Positions 36,015 through 46,221 of a stretch of DNA of 64,000 nucleotides are shown one piece after another. The position numbers were made by a program, and so were the translations under genes. Below the pieces are notes generated by a model, which worked only from the letters and a program-made list of their open reading frames with translations, searched no databases and had not been told where the DNA came from. The stretch lies in assembly GCA_965220935.1 (NCBI GenBank), contig OZ244857.1, positions 372,001-436,000 on the forward strand, read 5' to 3'. Numbering within the stretch: position 1 is the first letter of the stretch; each line of letters starts with the position of its first letter. The stretch is from Bin80 sp965220935 (GTDB taxonomy: Bacteria; Bacteroidota; Rhodothermia; Rhodothermales; Bin80).

Positions 36015-38228
36015 TTAGTGAAGATCAACTTTAAGCCCTGCAATTGGGACGACTGGGAGTTGATAATTTCGCTGAGCCGTGAATAGATCTAATGCAAATA
36101 GATTCCGACGGTTATAGGCATTGATGACACCAACTTGTGCTGTTAGGATAAACTGGTTAAAGGAAAATTCTCGTTCAAAAGAAAGATCGAGGCGGTGGTA
36201 AGTTGGAAGTAGGCCATCAAATGGCCGACCATAGATCACTCTTTGATCATCGGGGGCTGTGAATAGATCTAGTGCGCCGTCTAATAAGAGAAATCCATCA
36301 AAGCCATACACTTGAGTAAAGGGGCGGCCACTGCCAAAATTCCATCGGGCACTAATATCAATATTCGCAATGCGTGTTGTGATCACTGCATTGAGCTGGT
36401 GGCGTCTGTCATGGGGCGGGCGAAAATCAAGATTTTCACTTCCATACCATAATTCAGCGGATGGCTGCTTGGAGGTATAGCGTACGCTGGATAGCCCATA
36501 GTTGATATATCCATAGATTTTTTCGCGCCTGATTTCGGTTCGAAGTTCAATACCGATCGCTCGTCCATCGGCTCGTTGAAGGAGGGAAGTAAAGCGTGGG
36601 TATGCGGTCCATTCAGCAATAAATAAGTCGCTTAGATGCTTATAGTATGATTCAACTGACACTTCAAGCCAGGGGTAGGGGCTGACTCTGTAGCCAGTCA
36701 GTGCATGGAAAGAGCGTGATAAATCTTCTACGGGTGCGCTGCGCCATGCGGTGAATATGTTTGTGGCATCTCTTCGGTCGCTTAGCCCAAAAATTTCTTG
36801 GTGATACAACCCAGCGCCTAAGCTAGCTTCGTGTTCATTCCTTTGCCAAATTGCGCGTAGGCGTGCCTCTAAATGATTATTTCCATTTTCTTGTCCAGGA
36901 AATAATTCTGCAATTGCGGTGAACCGAGCGCGCAGGCTTGAGGTAATATAAAATTCGGGCTCTACATATAGTCCTGCTTTGTGGCGCCGACTCATTCCCA
37001 AATCTGGGTTCTGAAATAATCCACCAAGCTCTGAAATGACTCGGGGAGCTCGCCAGTATAGTCCCCATTTCCACTGTGTGCGCTGATAGAAGCTATTCAT
37101 GTGAACAGCATACTGAAAGCCTGAGATTTGTGACCAACGTACGGGGTCATCAGCAGGTCCTTGGTCGGTTTCCAAGAAGGAATAGGATAAGTGGACTTCT
37201 GCAACAAATGGGAGTACTTGAGGAATGACTATATAACGAACGCCGAGAGCTAAATTACGCCAGCCAACCTCTTCAAGAATTTGATCTGCACTCTGGAGAC
37301 CTATCGTTCCTCGGTCACTCGTATAAAGTCCACTTATCGACAATTGGCTATTGGAGCTGACCTGTCCATGCAATTTAAAGAATGCATCACCGAATGTGTA
37401 TGGCATTTTTTGGGATACATAGCTTTGTGCGACTTGCTCAACAACTGATCGACGCGCTGAAGCTAAGAACGACATGGTATTATTGACGAGTGGGCCTTCA
37501 ATTTGTGTGGAGCTGATAAATGGAGAAATTGATATTGATGCCGCATAGTTTTTCTTGTTACCGTTGCGCGATTTTATGTCAATGACTGACGAGATTCGTC
37601 CAGTGAACGGGGCTCCATAGCCAGCGGTATGAACATCGGCTTGATGAATGATGTCTGATGAGAAGGCGGAGTAGAACCCTAGAATATGGTAAGGTTGATA
37701 CACATGCATTCCATCAATGAGTGTCATGTTATGTGAGGGTTCACCTCCACGAATGTAGTATTGTCCTCCCCTGTCTCCAAGAGTGACAACCCCAGGAAGA
37801 GTTGACAAGAAGCTGGCGAGGTCGCCAGAAATATCTGGAGTAGGCAACAGATCCATATCTCTGGGGCTTACTGTTTGTAGCCCCGCTGTGACCCGCGCAG
37901 CACCTGTTTCTGATTGAGCCTCAACGACCATCTCTTGGAGGAATTCAGATGCAGGGCGCAATCCAATATTTAGGTTGAGTCTTTGGCCAGATATAAATGT
38001 CAGCGTGTCTGACCATTGTGAATACCCAATAAATGAGAATCTGAGCACATAAGAGCCTGGAGGAATCCGTGTAAGGTTGTAAATGCCATCTCCACTAGTG
38101 ACTCCTCCGCGCAATCCTCCCGTATCACTTTCTAAGATCACATTCACACCAGGGAGTGCCTCACCGTCATCGGCATCAGTCACGAAACCGCGAATACTTG
38201 CAGTTTGTCCATAACTGACATTGACCAC
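36015..38228 (-). CDS. TonB-dependent receptor with carboxypeptidase-like N-terminal domain
   Basis: At least 737 aa. Residues 8-85 are a CarboxypepD_reg-like beta-sandwich (SIRGFVTDADDGEALPGVNV ... IPPGSYVLRFSFIGY). A plug follows with SGDLASFLSTLPGVVTLGD, QYYIRGGEPSHNMTLIDG and YQPYHILGFYSAFSSD. The remaining 500 residues form the beta-barrel. The first codon in the open frame is GTG at 38228, but this cuts a hydrophobic leader in half. Upstream in the same frame lies KIKYLLFILLLIVVNVSYGQ without any ATG, so the true start may be an ATT near 38261 or the start region may carry an indel. First gene of the operon ending with the symporter. Confidence 0.85.
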   Translation of the reverse strand: MVNVSYGQTASIRGFVTDADDGEALPGVNVILESDTGGLRGGVTSGDGIYNLTRIPPGSYVLRFSFIGYSQWSDTLTFISGQRLNLNIGLRPASEFLQEMVVEAQSETGAARVTAGLQTVSPRDMDLLPTPDISGDLASFLSTLPGVVTLGDRGGQYYIRGGEPSHNMTLIDGMHVYQPYHILGFYSAFSSDIIHQADVHTAGYGAPFTGRISSVIDIKSRNGNKKNYAASISISPFISSTQIEGPLVNNTMSFLASARRSVVEQVAQSYVSQKMPYTFGDAFFKLHGQVSSNSQLSISGLYTSDRGTIGLQSADQILEEVGWRNLALGVRYIVIPQVLPFVAEVHLSYSFLETDQGPADDPVRWSQISGFQYAVHMNSFYQRTQWKWGLYWRAPRVISELGGLFQNPDLGMSRRHKAGLYVEPEFYITSSLRARFTAIAELFPGQENGNNHLEARLRAIWQRNEHEASLGAGLYHQEIFGLSDRRDATNIFTAWRSAPVEDLSRSFHALTGYRVSPYPWLEVSVESYYKHLSDLFIAEWTAYPRFTSLLQRADGRAIGIELRTEIRREKIYGYINYGLSSVRYTSKQPSAELWYGSENLDFRPPHDRRHQLNAVITTRIANIDISARWNFGSGRPFTQVYGFDGFLLLDGALDLFTAPDDQRVIYGRPFDGLLPTYHRLDLSFEREFSFNQFILTAQVGVINAYNRRNLFALDLFTAQRNYQLPVVPIAGLKVDLH

Positions 38229-38518
38229 GATCAGCAGTAATATAAATAGAAGGTATTTAATTTTGTTTGTGCTAAGGTGCGTGCATTCTGTGAAAGGTAA
38301 GAAATGTTTCTATCTTAATGCAATCATAGACGTCATTGATGGGTATTTCTATTCATTAGAATTGGTAGAGAGTCGTATATTTGATTAGATGATACGTTCC
38401 ATGTATCTCTGCTTTAATCCACAACTCTTCTCATGTTACTCTCGCACCAGTAGTGATACAGTGAGAGAATTTGTTAGCGGAATCTTAATCAGTGAGATAG
38501 ATAACATGAAATTAGGAA
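38229..38518. promoter_or_regulatory. Region upstream of the TonB receptor operon
   Basis: About 290 bp that hold the unrecognised leader codons of the receptor and presumably its promoter on the minus strand. On the other side is the beginning of a ruined methyltransferase gene. No specific promoter could be assigned. Confidence 0.3.
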
Positions 38519-39610
38519 TTGCCGGATTTTGTTTTGCGTTTGAGGTGGAATGAAATACGCATAAGAGCAACTGCTTTCGCGAAAGACTTCGCCGATGCAT
38601 TCCACGATAGAAGCGAGACTCAAACCTTCTATAATGAATTCTTTCGTGTCAAGCGCCAATCAGTAGCAATCTATGAAAAACAGGTAAATCAACTCTTACC
38701 GGTAATACTGGCTTCATTGATCTTTTTTTGGAAATGTGTTCTGCTTGTTAACACAAAAGTGCAGGCCGAAGAATATTTCCTTGCATTGAATGAGCGCGAA
38801 AGACCACGCTATTTAGTGCATGTGATTTTCAGACATTTGATCTTTACGATCTCGTTGACAGCACAGGACATTCTTTGAAGTCAAAGATCTACCAGATCAT
38901 GTTGAGCGCTTTGGATCTATTATGGGCGTTCAAAACATCCTTTAAAGATTAGGATCAGTGAATATTGAAGCAGCCGAACTGGTTGGTGGGCTTCATGGCC
39001 AACTTGAAAAGGCTGGATTCACTGGTATTGACTTAGAGAAGTTTCTGGTTCGCATTGTATTCTGCCTGTTTGCGGATGATACGTGTGTGTCCGGCATGGG
39101 AAATCTCTTCTCAATTGGTTGGAGCAACGAACATCAGAAGATGAGAATGACCTTGGGGCTAAATTATCTGGACTTGTCCAAACACTTGGCACATCAGAAG
39201 AAAAGCGGGGGTGCTTTGCTTGATGAAAGCCTAAGTGATTTTGTTTATGTCAACGGAGATCTTTTTGACGGAGAGGGCGCATTCCTGCTTTCAATTCCGA
39301 GATGCGGAAGTCTCTGATCGTTGCTTGCCGATTTGATTGGTCAACGATTTCGTCCGCGATTTTTGGCAGTCTATTTCAGTCGGTCATCAATAGAGAAAGC
39401 GCCGAATGATGGGAGCACATTATAGACTGAGAAGAATATCATGAAGGTCATCGGGCCACTTTTTATGGATGAGCGTGGGCGGAATTAAGGAAACCTGTGG
39501 TTACAAGCGCGATAAACGTAGACGGCTGTATGAACTGCAGGATAAACTTGGATCACTCACCTTCTTTGACCCTGCTTGCGCGGGTGTGGCAATTTTTTAT
39601 AATCTGGTGT
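38519..39610 (+). pseudogene. MmeI/YeeA-like DNA methyltransferase, 5' part, inactivated and truncated
   Basis: Pieces in successive frames follow the order of large class I SAM-dependent DNA methyltransferases of the MmeI/YeeA type. First is LRLRWNEIRIRATAFAKDFA and SETQTFYNEFFRVK, then NIEAAELVGGLHGQLEKAGF, KFLVRIVFCLFADD and FVYVNGDLFD. After these come FDWSTISSAIFGSLFQSVI and finally LQDKLGSLTFFDPACAGVA, where motif I should read DPACGCGNF. At least three frameshifts or stops separate them and nothing remains after motif I. The lost C-terminal two thirds would have held motif IV and the target recognition domain. TnpB element copy 3 starts about 60 bp after the break. Confidence 0.65.
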
Positions 39611-39666
39611 AGAAAGGAAGGTTTCCTTTCGGGGGTTGGTATGTAGTGCCTGCTAAAAAACTTTGA

Positions 39667-39915
39667 TTGGGCAGGGTTGTCCCTGTAGATCCGAAGCATA
39701 CCAGTCAACGCTGTAACCAGTGTGGACATGTGGATAAAGATAACCGTAAGACGCAAAGTAGATTCAAGTGTATGGGGTTTGTGGCCATCAGATCTAAACG
39801 CATCTGCGAATGTATTACAGGCCTCCGGGATTGGGGCATCTGCATGTGGAGGAGCGTTTCCGTCAGGAACTCCTATGAGCCGTGAAATAGATGGTTACTC
39901 ACGTATATAATTCCC
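39667..39915 (+). mobile_element. TnpB element, copy 3: right-end fragment
   Basis: Only the last 250 bp of the element are present. They encode VDPKHTSQRCNQCGHVDKDN then SRFKCM, and in another frame SDLNASANVLQASGIGASA (RuvC-III Asp). The right end at 39893-39915 is GGTTACTCACGTATATAATT then CCC, identical at nearly every base to copy 2. No target duplication can be checked because the left end is missing. Confidence 0.75.
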
Positions 39916-40428
39916 TAAGAATGATTACTGATACGCAAATACATTCGTCTACAACACGTTCCCATGGCCTAATTTCAATACACAGGCCAGAGCCAAACTT
40001 ATTCAAACAGGGCAAGCCTTCTGGATACTCAAATCATCCAGATGCGACACTCTTGACTTGTATTATTCCGATTCTATGCCCCCAGACCTCCGCAGGTCTC
40101 ATCAAACCAATGACGTATTCGTTGATAGATGTTTTCAATCAACATCAATGAAGAATGAACATGAGCGTATTGAGTTTTTATTCCCGTGCTATGACCCAAT
40201 ATATTGATTGCTCCATAAAAACCTGAACTTCACGCGGGGGTATAGGCGTTTTTCAGTAGAAAATCAACAATCAAAGTTAACCCAATGTTTTATGTGAGCA
40301 ACCTTATTGATAGAGGGTTTCGTTGCTAATGATGCATGGCATGTGCCAACAAATATGACACGAATTTGATTCATTTAGTGAATCTAAGGTGATGTCATTT
40401 TCGGTTAATTTGTTTTCATTTTGATGTA
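39916..40428 (-). pseudogene. Decayed stretch with a tyrosine-recombinase C-terminal fragment
   Basis: Around 40152-40214 the minus strand reads AINILGHSTGIKTQYAHVHS, which has the LGHS and the catalytic Tyr segment of tyrosine recombinases. Upstream in shifted frames VDFLLKNAYTP and REVQVFM fit the preceding helices. The gene is otherwise gone. The rest of the interval to the sulfotransferase-like gene holds nothing recognisable. Confidence 0.4.
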
Positions 40429-42012
40429 TTAATTTCGCGGATACATAGGAAGGCGTTCAATGCGTTGAAACATGTAATCGGGGAAATCACCCTCGTTACG
40501 CATAGTAGCTTCGTAGACCACTTCCTTTGTAGTGTAATCAACTTCAATCATTTTCCCATTGCGCCCAAATTCAAGGTTAGCCCCAGGCATGAATGCAACA
40601 GTATTCTCGAGGTAATGATAATCAACATCCGATATGACCCTTGAATAGGCTGAGCGGCCGCGTTCACGGCCATAGTCCCAAACTTGCTGGATTGTCATGA
40701 CATCCTCATCAATGTGATATTCAACCGCCCGGCTGAATACAGCTCCTTCAGAGTAATTTCGCCGATCTCCATTGTCAAATAAAAACAGAGTTCCGTGTGA
40801 GGTTAACTTCGGTGCATGCTGATACCATGCCCATGAGAATTCCGAATGATCACTAAATCCTGACAGTACATGAAGGTCTGTAATGGGTACTCCGTTGGCG
40901 TCCAGGGGCTGCAGGAGTTTAGTCTTTAAGTCTGTGCCATCTCCTGATAGATCCCAGTTTCTGTGTGGCGCCAAAATCCAAATGACTTCATTATTACGGG
41001 TCAACTTTACGGTCCCTTGATGACGGCCAGAGACGATGATTGCATCTTTTTCTTTATCGTAGGCCAGACCATTTCCATGGAACCATCTCCTGGAATCACC
41101 AAACCATATGCGTCTATTTAAGTCCAGTGATTTTCTGAGATCCCATATCGTTACAACATTTCCGGTTTTGCGATCAATTTCTATGACATGATCCTGTGTG
41201 GTAGGGAGTCCGCGCTTCCCAACTGTTGCTAATAAATTTCCATGAGGAAGTTCAATGACGGTATGGTGAAAATAGTACTCGTCTGGCAAGGGCCACGCAT
41301 TCACGATTCTGCCTAACATATCCATCTCAAATAGGTGATCTGTGGAGGAGTCGCCAAAATATAGATTCCCGTTACGGAGTCGCTCCACCCCAACACTATA
41401 ATACAGTCGATTTAGCGTTGGATGATTGACCATGTTAGCATACCATCGGATATGTCCATATTGATCAAAGATGAATGGGATTTGTGGTAAATCAGCATTC
41501 GTATGTCCCCAGTAACTCACCAAGTTCATGCCTGACTTTTTTCGCCCCGTATTCACATCAACACGAATAACGGGGAGTTCTGGTATAAGATCCAGAGTCT
41601 TAATCAGGCGGATTTCCTGTCCAAGTAATTGGTTTCCACTATCAAAGAATCGAATCTGTAAGTGATTGTTATGCGATGGATAGAGACCAAGAACTGGAAG
41701 TGTAAATGAAGTGTCGGATTCTTCAAAGCGGTGGATAAGATTGTCTTCACCATCGTATGGACTTACGATTTCCAGCTCTACCTGAACAGACTGGGCCGTT
41801 TTCAGAGTGAGCTCTGCAGATAGGGGAGTATAGCCTGTTGGATTTAGAATCAGGCTTTCACTGGTGATCAAGTGTTTGAGATCTCTAATGATCGGGGCTG
41901 GATCTATGGGGCTACTATCACAACTGACCATTAAATAGAAGCAGAAAACGATCAGAGAATATTTAAGGAGGTAGACCACCGATAAATTTGCATGTTTGCT
42001 GGCTATTGTCAT
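40429..42012 (-). CDS. Arylsulfotransferase (ASST)-like lipoprotein
   Basis: A 527-aa protein. A hydrophobic leader ends in LMVSCDSS, so it is probably lipidated after cleavage at the Cys. The following 110 residues form an N-terminal beta-sandwich. From about residue 150 it matches the beta-propeller of arylsulfate sulfotransferases: FIFDQYGHIRWYAN, YFGDSSTDHLFEMDMLGRIV, FHHTVIELPHGNLLATVG, WFHGNGLAYDKEKDAIIVSG, then SDHSEFSWAWYQHAPKL with LFLFDNGDRRNY near the C-terminus. The histidines in FHH and FHGNG match the family's catalytic regions. These enzymes move sulfate between phenolic compounds in the periplasm; many relatives are uncharacterised. Single-gene unit, with 700 bp of empty DNA upstream. 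Confidence 0.8.
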   Translation of the reverse strand: MTIASKHANLSVVYLLKYSLIVFCFYLMVSCDSSPIDPAPIIRDLKHLITSESLILNPTGYTPLSAELTLKTAQSVQVELEIVSPYDGEDNLIHRFEESDTSFTLPVLGLYPSHNNHLQIRFFDSGNQLLGQEIRLIKTLDLIPELPVIRVDVNTGRKKSGMNLVSYWGHTNADLPQIPFIFDQYGHIRWYANMVNHPTLNRLYYSVGVERLRNGNLYFGDSSTDHLFEMDMLGRIVNAWPLPDEYYFHHTVIELPHGNLLATVGKRGLPTTQDHVIEIDRKTGNVVTIWDLRKSLDLNRRIWFGDSRRWFHGNGLAYDKEKDAIIVSGRHQGTVKLTRNNEVIWILAPHRNWDLSGDGTDLKTKLLQPLDANGVPITDLHVLSGFSDHSEFSWAWYQHAPKLTSHGTLFLFDNGDRRNYSEGAVFSRAVEYHIDEDVMTIQQVWDYGRERGRSAYSRVISDVDYHYLENTVAFMPGANLEFGRNGKMIEVDYTTKEVVYEATMRNEGDFPDYMFQRIERLPMYPRN

Positions 42013-42829
42013 CTTGGCAGGAATAATCTACACCACCATGGAAGGATGGGTGACTACAAGAAATGAATCATTTTGGGAGAAAGAGACAGATATTTTTGAG
42101 TATACTGAATTATCCAATAGTCAAAGTTATCCTATTTTGAAATTGTTCCCTGTGTCTGCCCAGAAATTACAGTAGGTGCTCTGAATCGTCTATTCTGATG
42201 GGTTGATGGCTTCAAAATAATCTTATTTTGTTGCGAAGATTTTGCGGCCATTTTCTAGATTATGCGTTAAAGATACTAAAAACGAGAGTTTTCAGCATAA
42301 ACCCTGTCGTTTGTCACCTTGAATTCACACATCTTCAAGCGAAATGATCTGGGATAAATGTCATATTAAATAGGAACTTCAAAGAAAATTTCCTATTTCT
42401 GGGTGGGCACTACCTACAAAGGATTAATCAAGTTTTGAGAATGTTAGCCAATATCTCGCGCCTATTTGGAGATTTTAATGAATAGATTTCATACAAATTT
42501 CATAATGTATAATCATGGGATAAATAGGGAGTATAAAGTTCAAAATTGAATTGATTTGTCAGATTTTGGGGAAATTGTTTAGTAGGACTGATCAGTGGCT
42601 TCATCAATCATTATAGAGGTCATCTCAAAAATCAATTTTCAAAACTCTGTACACCTGAGATAGGTCAACCATGAACACTCAACCGTAGGAGCAGTTCTAT
42701 AGAGGCAGAAACGCAATATCAGCAAGATTATTGTATGTGGAGGTTTTATATTTCCCTACTCATTTAGAATCTTTGCCATGTTTTGATCAACCAACTGCTA
42801 CTTATTTCCTACAAATTGTTGTGCAATTG
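42013..42829. other. Long intergenic region with nothing recognised
   Basis: About 800 bp between the divergent sulfotransferase-like gene and the LRR gene. It is AT-rich and has short runs but no gene, repeat or RNA that I can support. The promoters for both genes should lie here. Confidence 0.4.
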
Positions 42830-45452
42830 ATGAAGTACAAGCTAACATCAGTCGTCTTTTTACAGGTCATGATCGTTTTTTCTTCGGGGAACATATTCAG
42901 TAATGGAGTTGATATAGGACTCGTTGACGATCAACTTAATGTACTAGAATTAGAATCTCTTGTCTCTGGAGATCCATCAAAAGTTCAGCTGAGCATCAGC
43001 AGGTCTATTGATGTATCAGAAAACAAGATGCCCCCCCCCCATTTTTTCTGTGATTCAAGAGAGTGAGTTTGAAACCTCAGCAGAACAATCTGTATTCCAT
43101 GTCAATCGGGAGTATCTGGATTCTGTGGTATCAATTTTGAGAGCATTTTACATCTCTACCAACGGGAATGATTGGAGTTACGAAGAGTGCCCAGATAAAG
43201 CGCCGTGGGACTTCACGCAGATGCCTCAGAGTATTTTTGATATTCGGCAGTGGTGTGGACTCACCTTTACAGATGGATTACTAACTAGACTTGAACTAGA
43301 CGACTATAACCTGACAGGATCCATATCGCCTGAACTGGGCAAGCTTTCAGATCTGACGCACCTAAATCTACGAAACAACAACCTAACAGGATCTATACCG
43401 GCAGAGCTTGGAAATCTTCCTAATTTGCGTCTCATTCATCTGCGGAATAACGATTTGACTGGAATCATTCCACCAGAACTTGGGAATCTCCCCAATCTCA
43501 TATTTTTGTGGTTGGACAACAATGAGTTGACTGGCTCAATTCCACTTCATATCACCAATCTACCACGGTTGAGGGTCATTGGTTTAGATAACAATCTAAT
43601 GGTCGGGGCGATTCCCCCAGAGATTGGTAATCTTAAACGCTTAGAAGAGCTTCACTATGGGGGCGGAGACCAGCTGACTGGATCAATTCCAGCGGAACTC
43701 ACCAATCTTGAGCATTTGTATAGACTGCGATTGTATGATATCCAACTAGATCAGGCGGATCTGTCGGTCATTGGCAACCTCAAACACCTTACCGATCTTC
43801 GTCTAAGCAGGACCCTCTCGTCAGGGGGAATCCCACCTGAGCTCGGCAATCTTACGAACCTAAAATATCTTTTCATTGATAGGAACCAACTGACAGGCAC
43901 GCTCCCGTCTGAACTCGGCAACCTTGCAAATCTGGATTCTCTTGTGATATGGGGGAATAATCTGACTGGAGAAATCCCGCCTGAACTCGGAAATCTTACA
44001 AATCTGAGAAGCCTTACTATCTATGAGAATCTAACAGGAGAAATTCCTCCCGAACTCGGCAACCTTGTAAATATAGAAACCATAGCGTTTACACGCAATA
44101 ATCTGACGGGAGAAATTCCTCCTGAACTCGGAAAGCTCTCCAATCTAGAAACTCTACGTTTAGCAAGCAATAATCTGAGTGGAGAAATTCCTCCTGAACT
44201 CGGAAAGCTCTCAAGTTTAGAAACCCTACAATTAGCCTTCAATAATCTGACGGGATCCATTCCATCTGAGTTCGGCGACCTTGCCAACCTAAGAATTTTA
44301 CAATTTCGAAACAATCAGATTACGGGGCCGATTCCGCCGGAACTCGGCAACCTGAGAAATCTGAGAGTGTTTTTCGGGGATAACAACAACCTGACAGGTG
44401 CCATTCCACCCGAACTTGGTCGTCTACGGAATCTGAACTATTTGATCCTTACATCCAATCAGCTGACCGGTCCAATTCCTCCCGAACTCGGCCGACTGCG
44501 GAATCTGGACGGGTTAAATTTGTCCGACAATGCCTTAACTGGGAGCATCCCGCCAGAACTTGGGCAGCTTGTAACTCTTGGAGGACTTGATGAGGATGCG
44601 CCCTTTTATCGACCCCGATTTCATGGGCAACTTGAGTTGGCGAATAATCAACTTACTGGCAGCGTTCCAGCGGGACTTGGAAACCTGACCAACCTCACAC
44701 GTCTATCGCTGAGCCATAATCAATTGGCGGGCGCATTACCGATGCGTTTTATCCAACTCAAACACCTGACTTCTCTGACCTTTGACTCAAATTCAGGGTT
44801 GTGTTCACCAGCCGATCAAGACTTTCAAAACTGGTTAAGCACGATTGATGATGTGATGGGGGGAAGTGTTTGTAGTAAGGTAGCATTTTCTAGTGAGGTC
44901 AGCGATCAATCGTATGTTCTTGGACGTCCGATTTCGCCGCTCGTGTTACCCACGTCGTCCACGGGTATCCCTCCATTCAAGTATACCCTTAACCTTCTTG
45001 ATCTTCCACTTGGCCTCCAATATAGTAACCGAACCATTAGCGGCACCCCGACGCAAGTCACGCCGCCTGTACCTTTTACGTACACGGTCACTGATGCAAA
45101 TCAGGACCAAGACAGTCTGAAGTTTAGTATTGAAGTCTATTCTGGGGTTGCAACCCAGCAAGATGCGTTGCCAGAAACTCTGGTCTTACAAGCGAACTAC
45201 CCGAATCCATTTGTGCATTCAACACATCTGGTCATGGATCTTCCGTGGCCGGCGCAAGTACAGGTTGAGGTGATGGATGTCATGGGGCGACGCGTGATGC
45301 AATTGCCATCGGTGACGATGAACGCAGGCTGGGCGCAGACGATAGAGATGGATGGATCCTACCTTCCCGCAGGCCTTTATCTCTACCGCATCGTCGTTGA
45401 GTCACCTACACATAAATCCACTCATGCGGGTCATGTGACGCGTGTCCGATGA
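42830..45452 (+). CDS. LRR surface protein with a C10 tract between signal peptide and repeats (out of frame)
   Basis: The gene appears to start at ATG 42830 with a signal peptide (MKYKLTSVVFLQVMIVFSSG). This frame runs through SENKMPPP and hits a stop at 43064-43066. The tract of ten C at 43031-43040 shifts it away from the long frame that continues to 45452. Nine or twelve C would join them. The downstream frame, also opened by ATG 43008, carries about 20 plant-type repeats of 24 residues (LTGSIPPELGNLxNLxxLxL), a putative Ig-like domain (TPPVPFTYTVTDANQDQD) and a sorting tail (LQANYPNPFVHSTHLVMDLP, YLPAGLYLYRI). With the frame restored it is about 873 aa and exported. As given, only a repeat protein without signal peptide could be made. 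Confidence 0.8.
43031..43040. repeat. Homopolymer tract of ten C
   Basis: The run C10 lies inside codons of the LRR gene, directly followed by A and T6. Tracts of this length change by slipped-strand mispairing in contingency genes. The current length puts the signal-peptide frame and the LRR frame out of register by one base. Confidence 0.9.
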
Positions 45453-45575
45453 TTGAGCGTTAGTCTCAGTCCTTAAAGAACTTACACTTTTTCCCGAGAA
45501 CCTGCAGTACAAAAACTAAGTTACTCCAAAACAATGATGAAAATTGTCGCAGGGACAGCGGTGCCCCAGGCGAAA

Positions 45576-45701
45576 CTAATCTCCTCCATGAGTATTTCGT
45601 TTTTGGTGTTTTTTCCATGCTCTGTACGCTAGAAAAAGTCCCAAAAATGAGGCAACGTGAGCGATAGTCATCCCAATGACAGTTGCTAATGCTTGGTTCA
45701 T
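45576..45701 (-). CDS. Possible small membrane protein of 41 aa
   Basis: A short frame from ATG 45701 reads MNQALATVIGMTIAHVASFL then GLFLAYRAWKKHQKRNT. It has one hydrophobic helix followed by a basic tail, as in real small membrane proteins. There is only a weak purine-rich site upstream (AAAGAG) and no partner gene nearby. Could be chance. Confidence 0.3.
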   Translation of the reverse strand: MNQALATVIGMTIAHVASFLGLFLAYRAWKKHQKRNTHGGD

Positions 45702-45859
45702 GACTCTTTATGATTGATGGATTTTCATCGAACTTTAGCCTGTAACTCGCGCAGATAGTCTTGCTGTTTTAATTCGTATTCATGGGAATAGATTTGAGTT
45801 TTGGATCAATGACGAGATGCATGCAAATAGTCAGAATGATTTCAACATCAGCATTATAA

Positions 45860-46161
45860 AGTCAGATACCCGTCATAAGATAGCCCTACCATCAGGTCTG
45901 ATAGCATGATGTTTGAGGAAATTCGTGGCGCTGCATCATCCAAGCAGCTCACGCCTAGCTGTACAATTTACTAAACATCCATACCAATCTCGCCTGCATC
46001 CAGAATCCTTTGTAGAATCGTAAACGGTTCCATTCTGATCAAGGTTGTTATAATGCCTCCGTTGAAGAATCCAGGGAGTGATGCAACCAAAAAGGGAGCA
46101 CCCGCTCAAACAGTTCATGTTCGTAGCAGGATCGCATACGGTCACGTTGTAATTCGTTCAT
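45860..46161 (-). pseudogene. N-terminal fragment of an AGE-family sugar epimerase
   Basis: From ATG 46161 the minus strand reads MNELQRDRMRSCYEHELFER then VLPFWLHHSLDSSTE. In a second frame NNLDQNGTVYDSTK follows, and in a third GFWMQARLVWMFSKLYS, then a stop. Together these match the start of N-acylglucosamine 2-epimerase-like proteins (LPFWxxHSxD ... KxLWxQxRxxWxF). Further on EFLKHHAIRPDGRAIL is recognisable. At least two frameshifts and a stop are present, and the rest of the barrel is missing. Confidence 0.5.
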
Positions 46162-46221
46162 GAGATGGATAAATTCAAAATAATTCCCTAATTTAGGTCA
46201 TCAATCATTCTCTTACTACTC

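Noticed and set aside
39553..39756. 67-codon minus-strand frame near the third TnpB fragment
   Set aside because: It is antisense to the conserved tnpB 3' end and to the methyltransferase relic.
43270..44660. Tandem DNA repeats considered as a CRISPR-like or minisatellite array
   Set aside because: The period is 72 bp and encodes protein leucine-rich repeats in one frame; there are no spacers.
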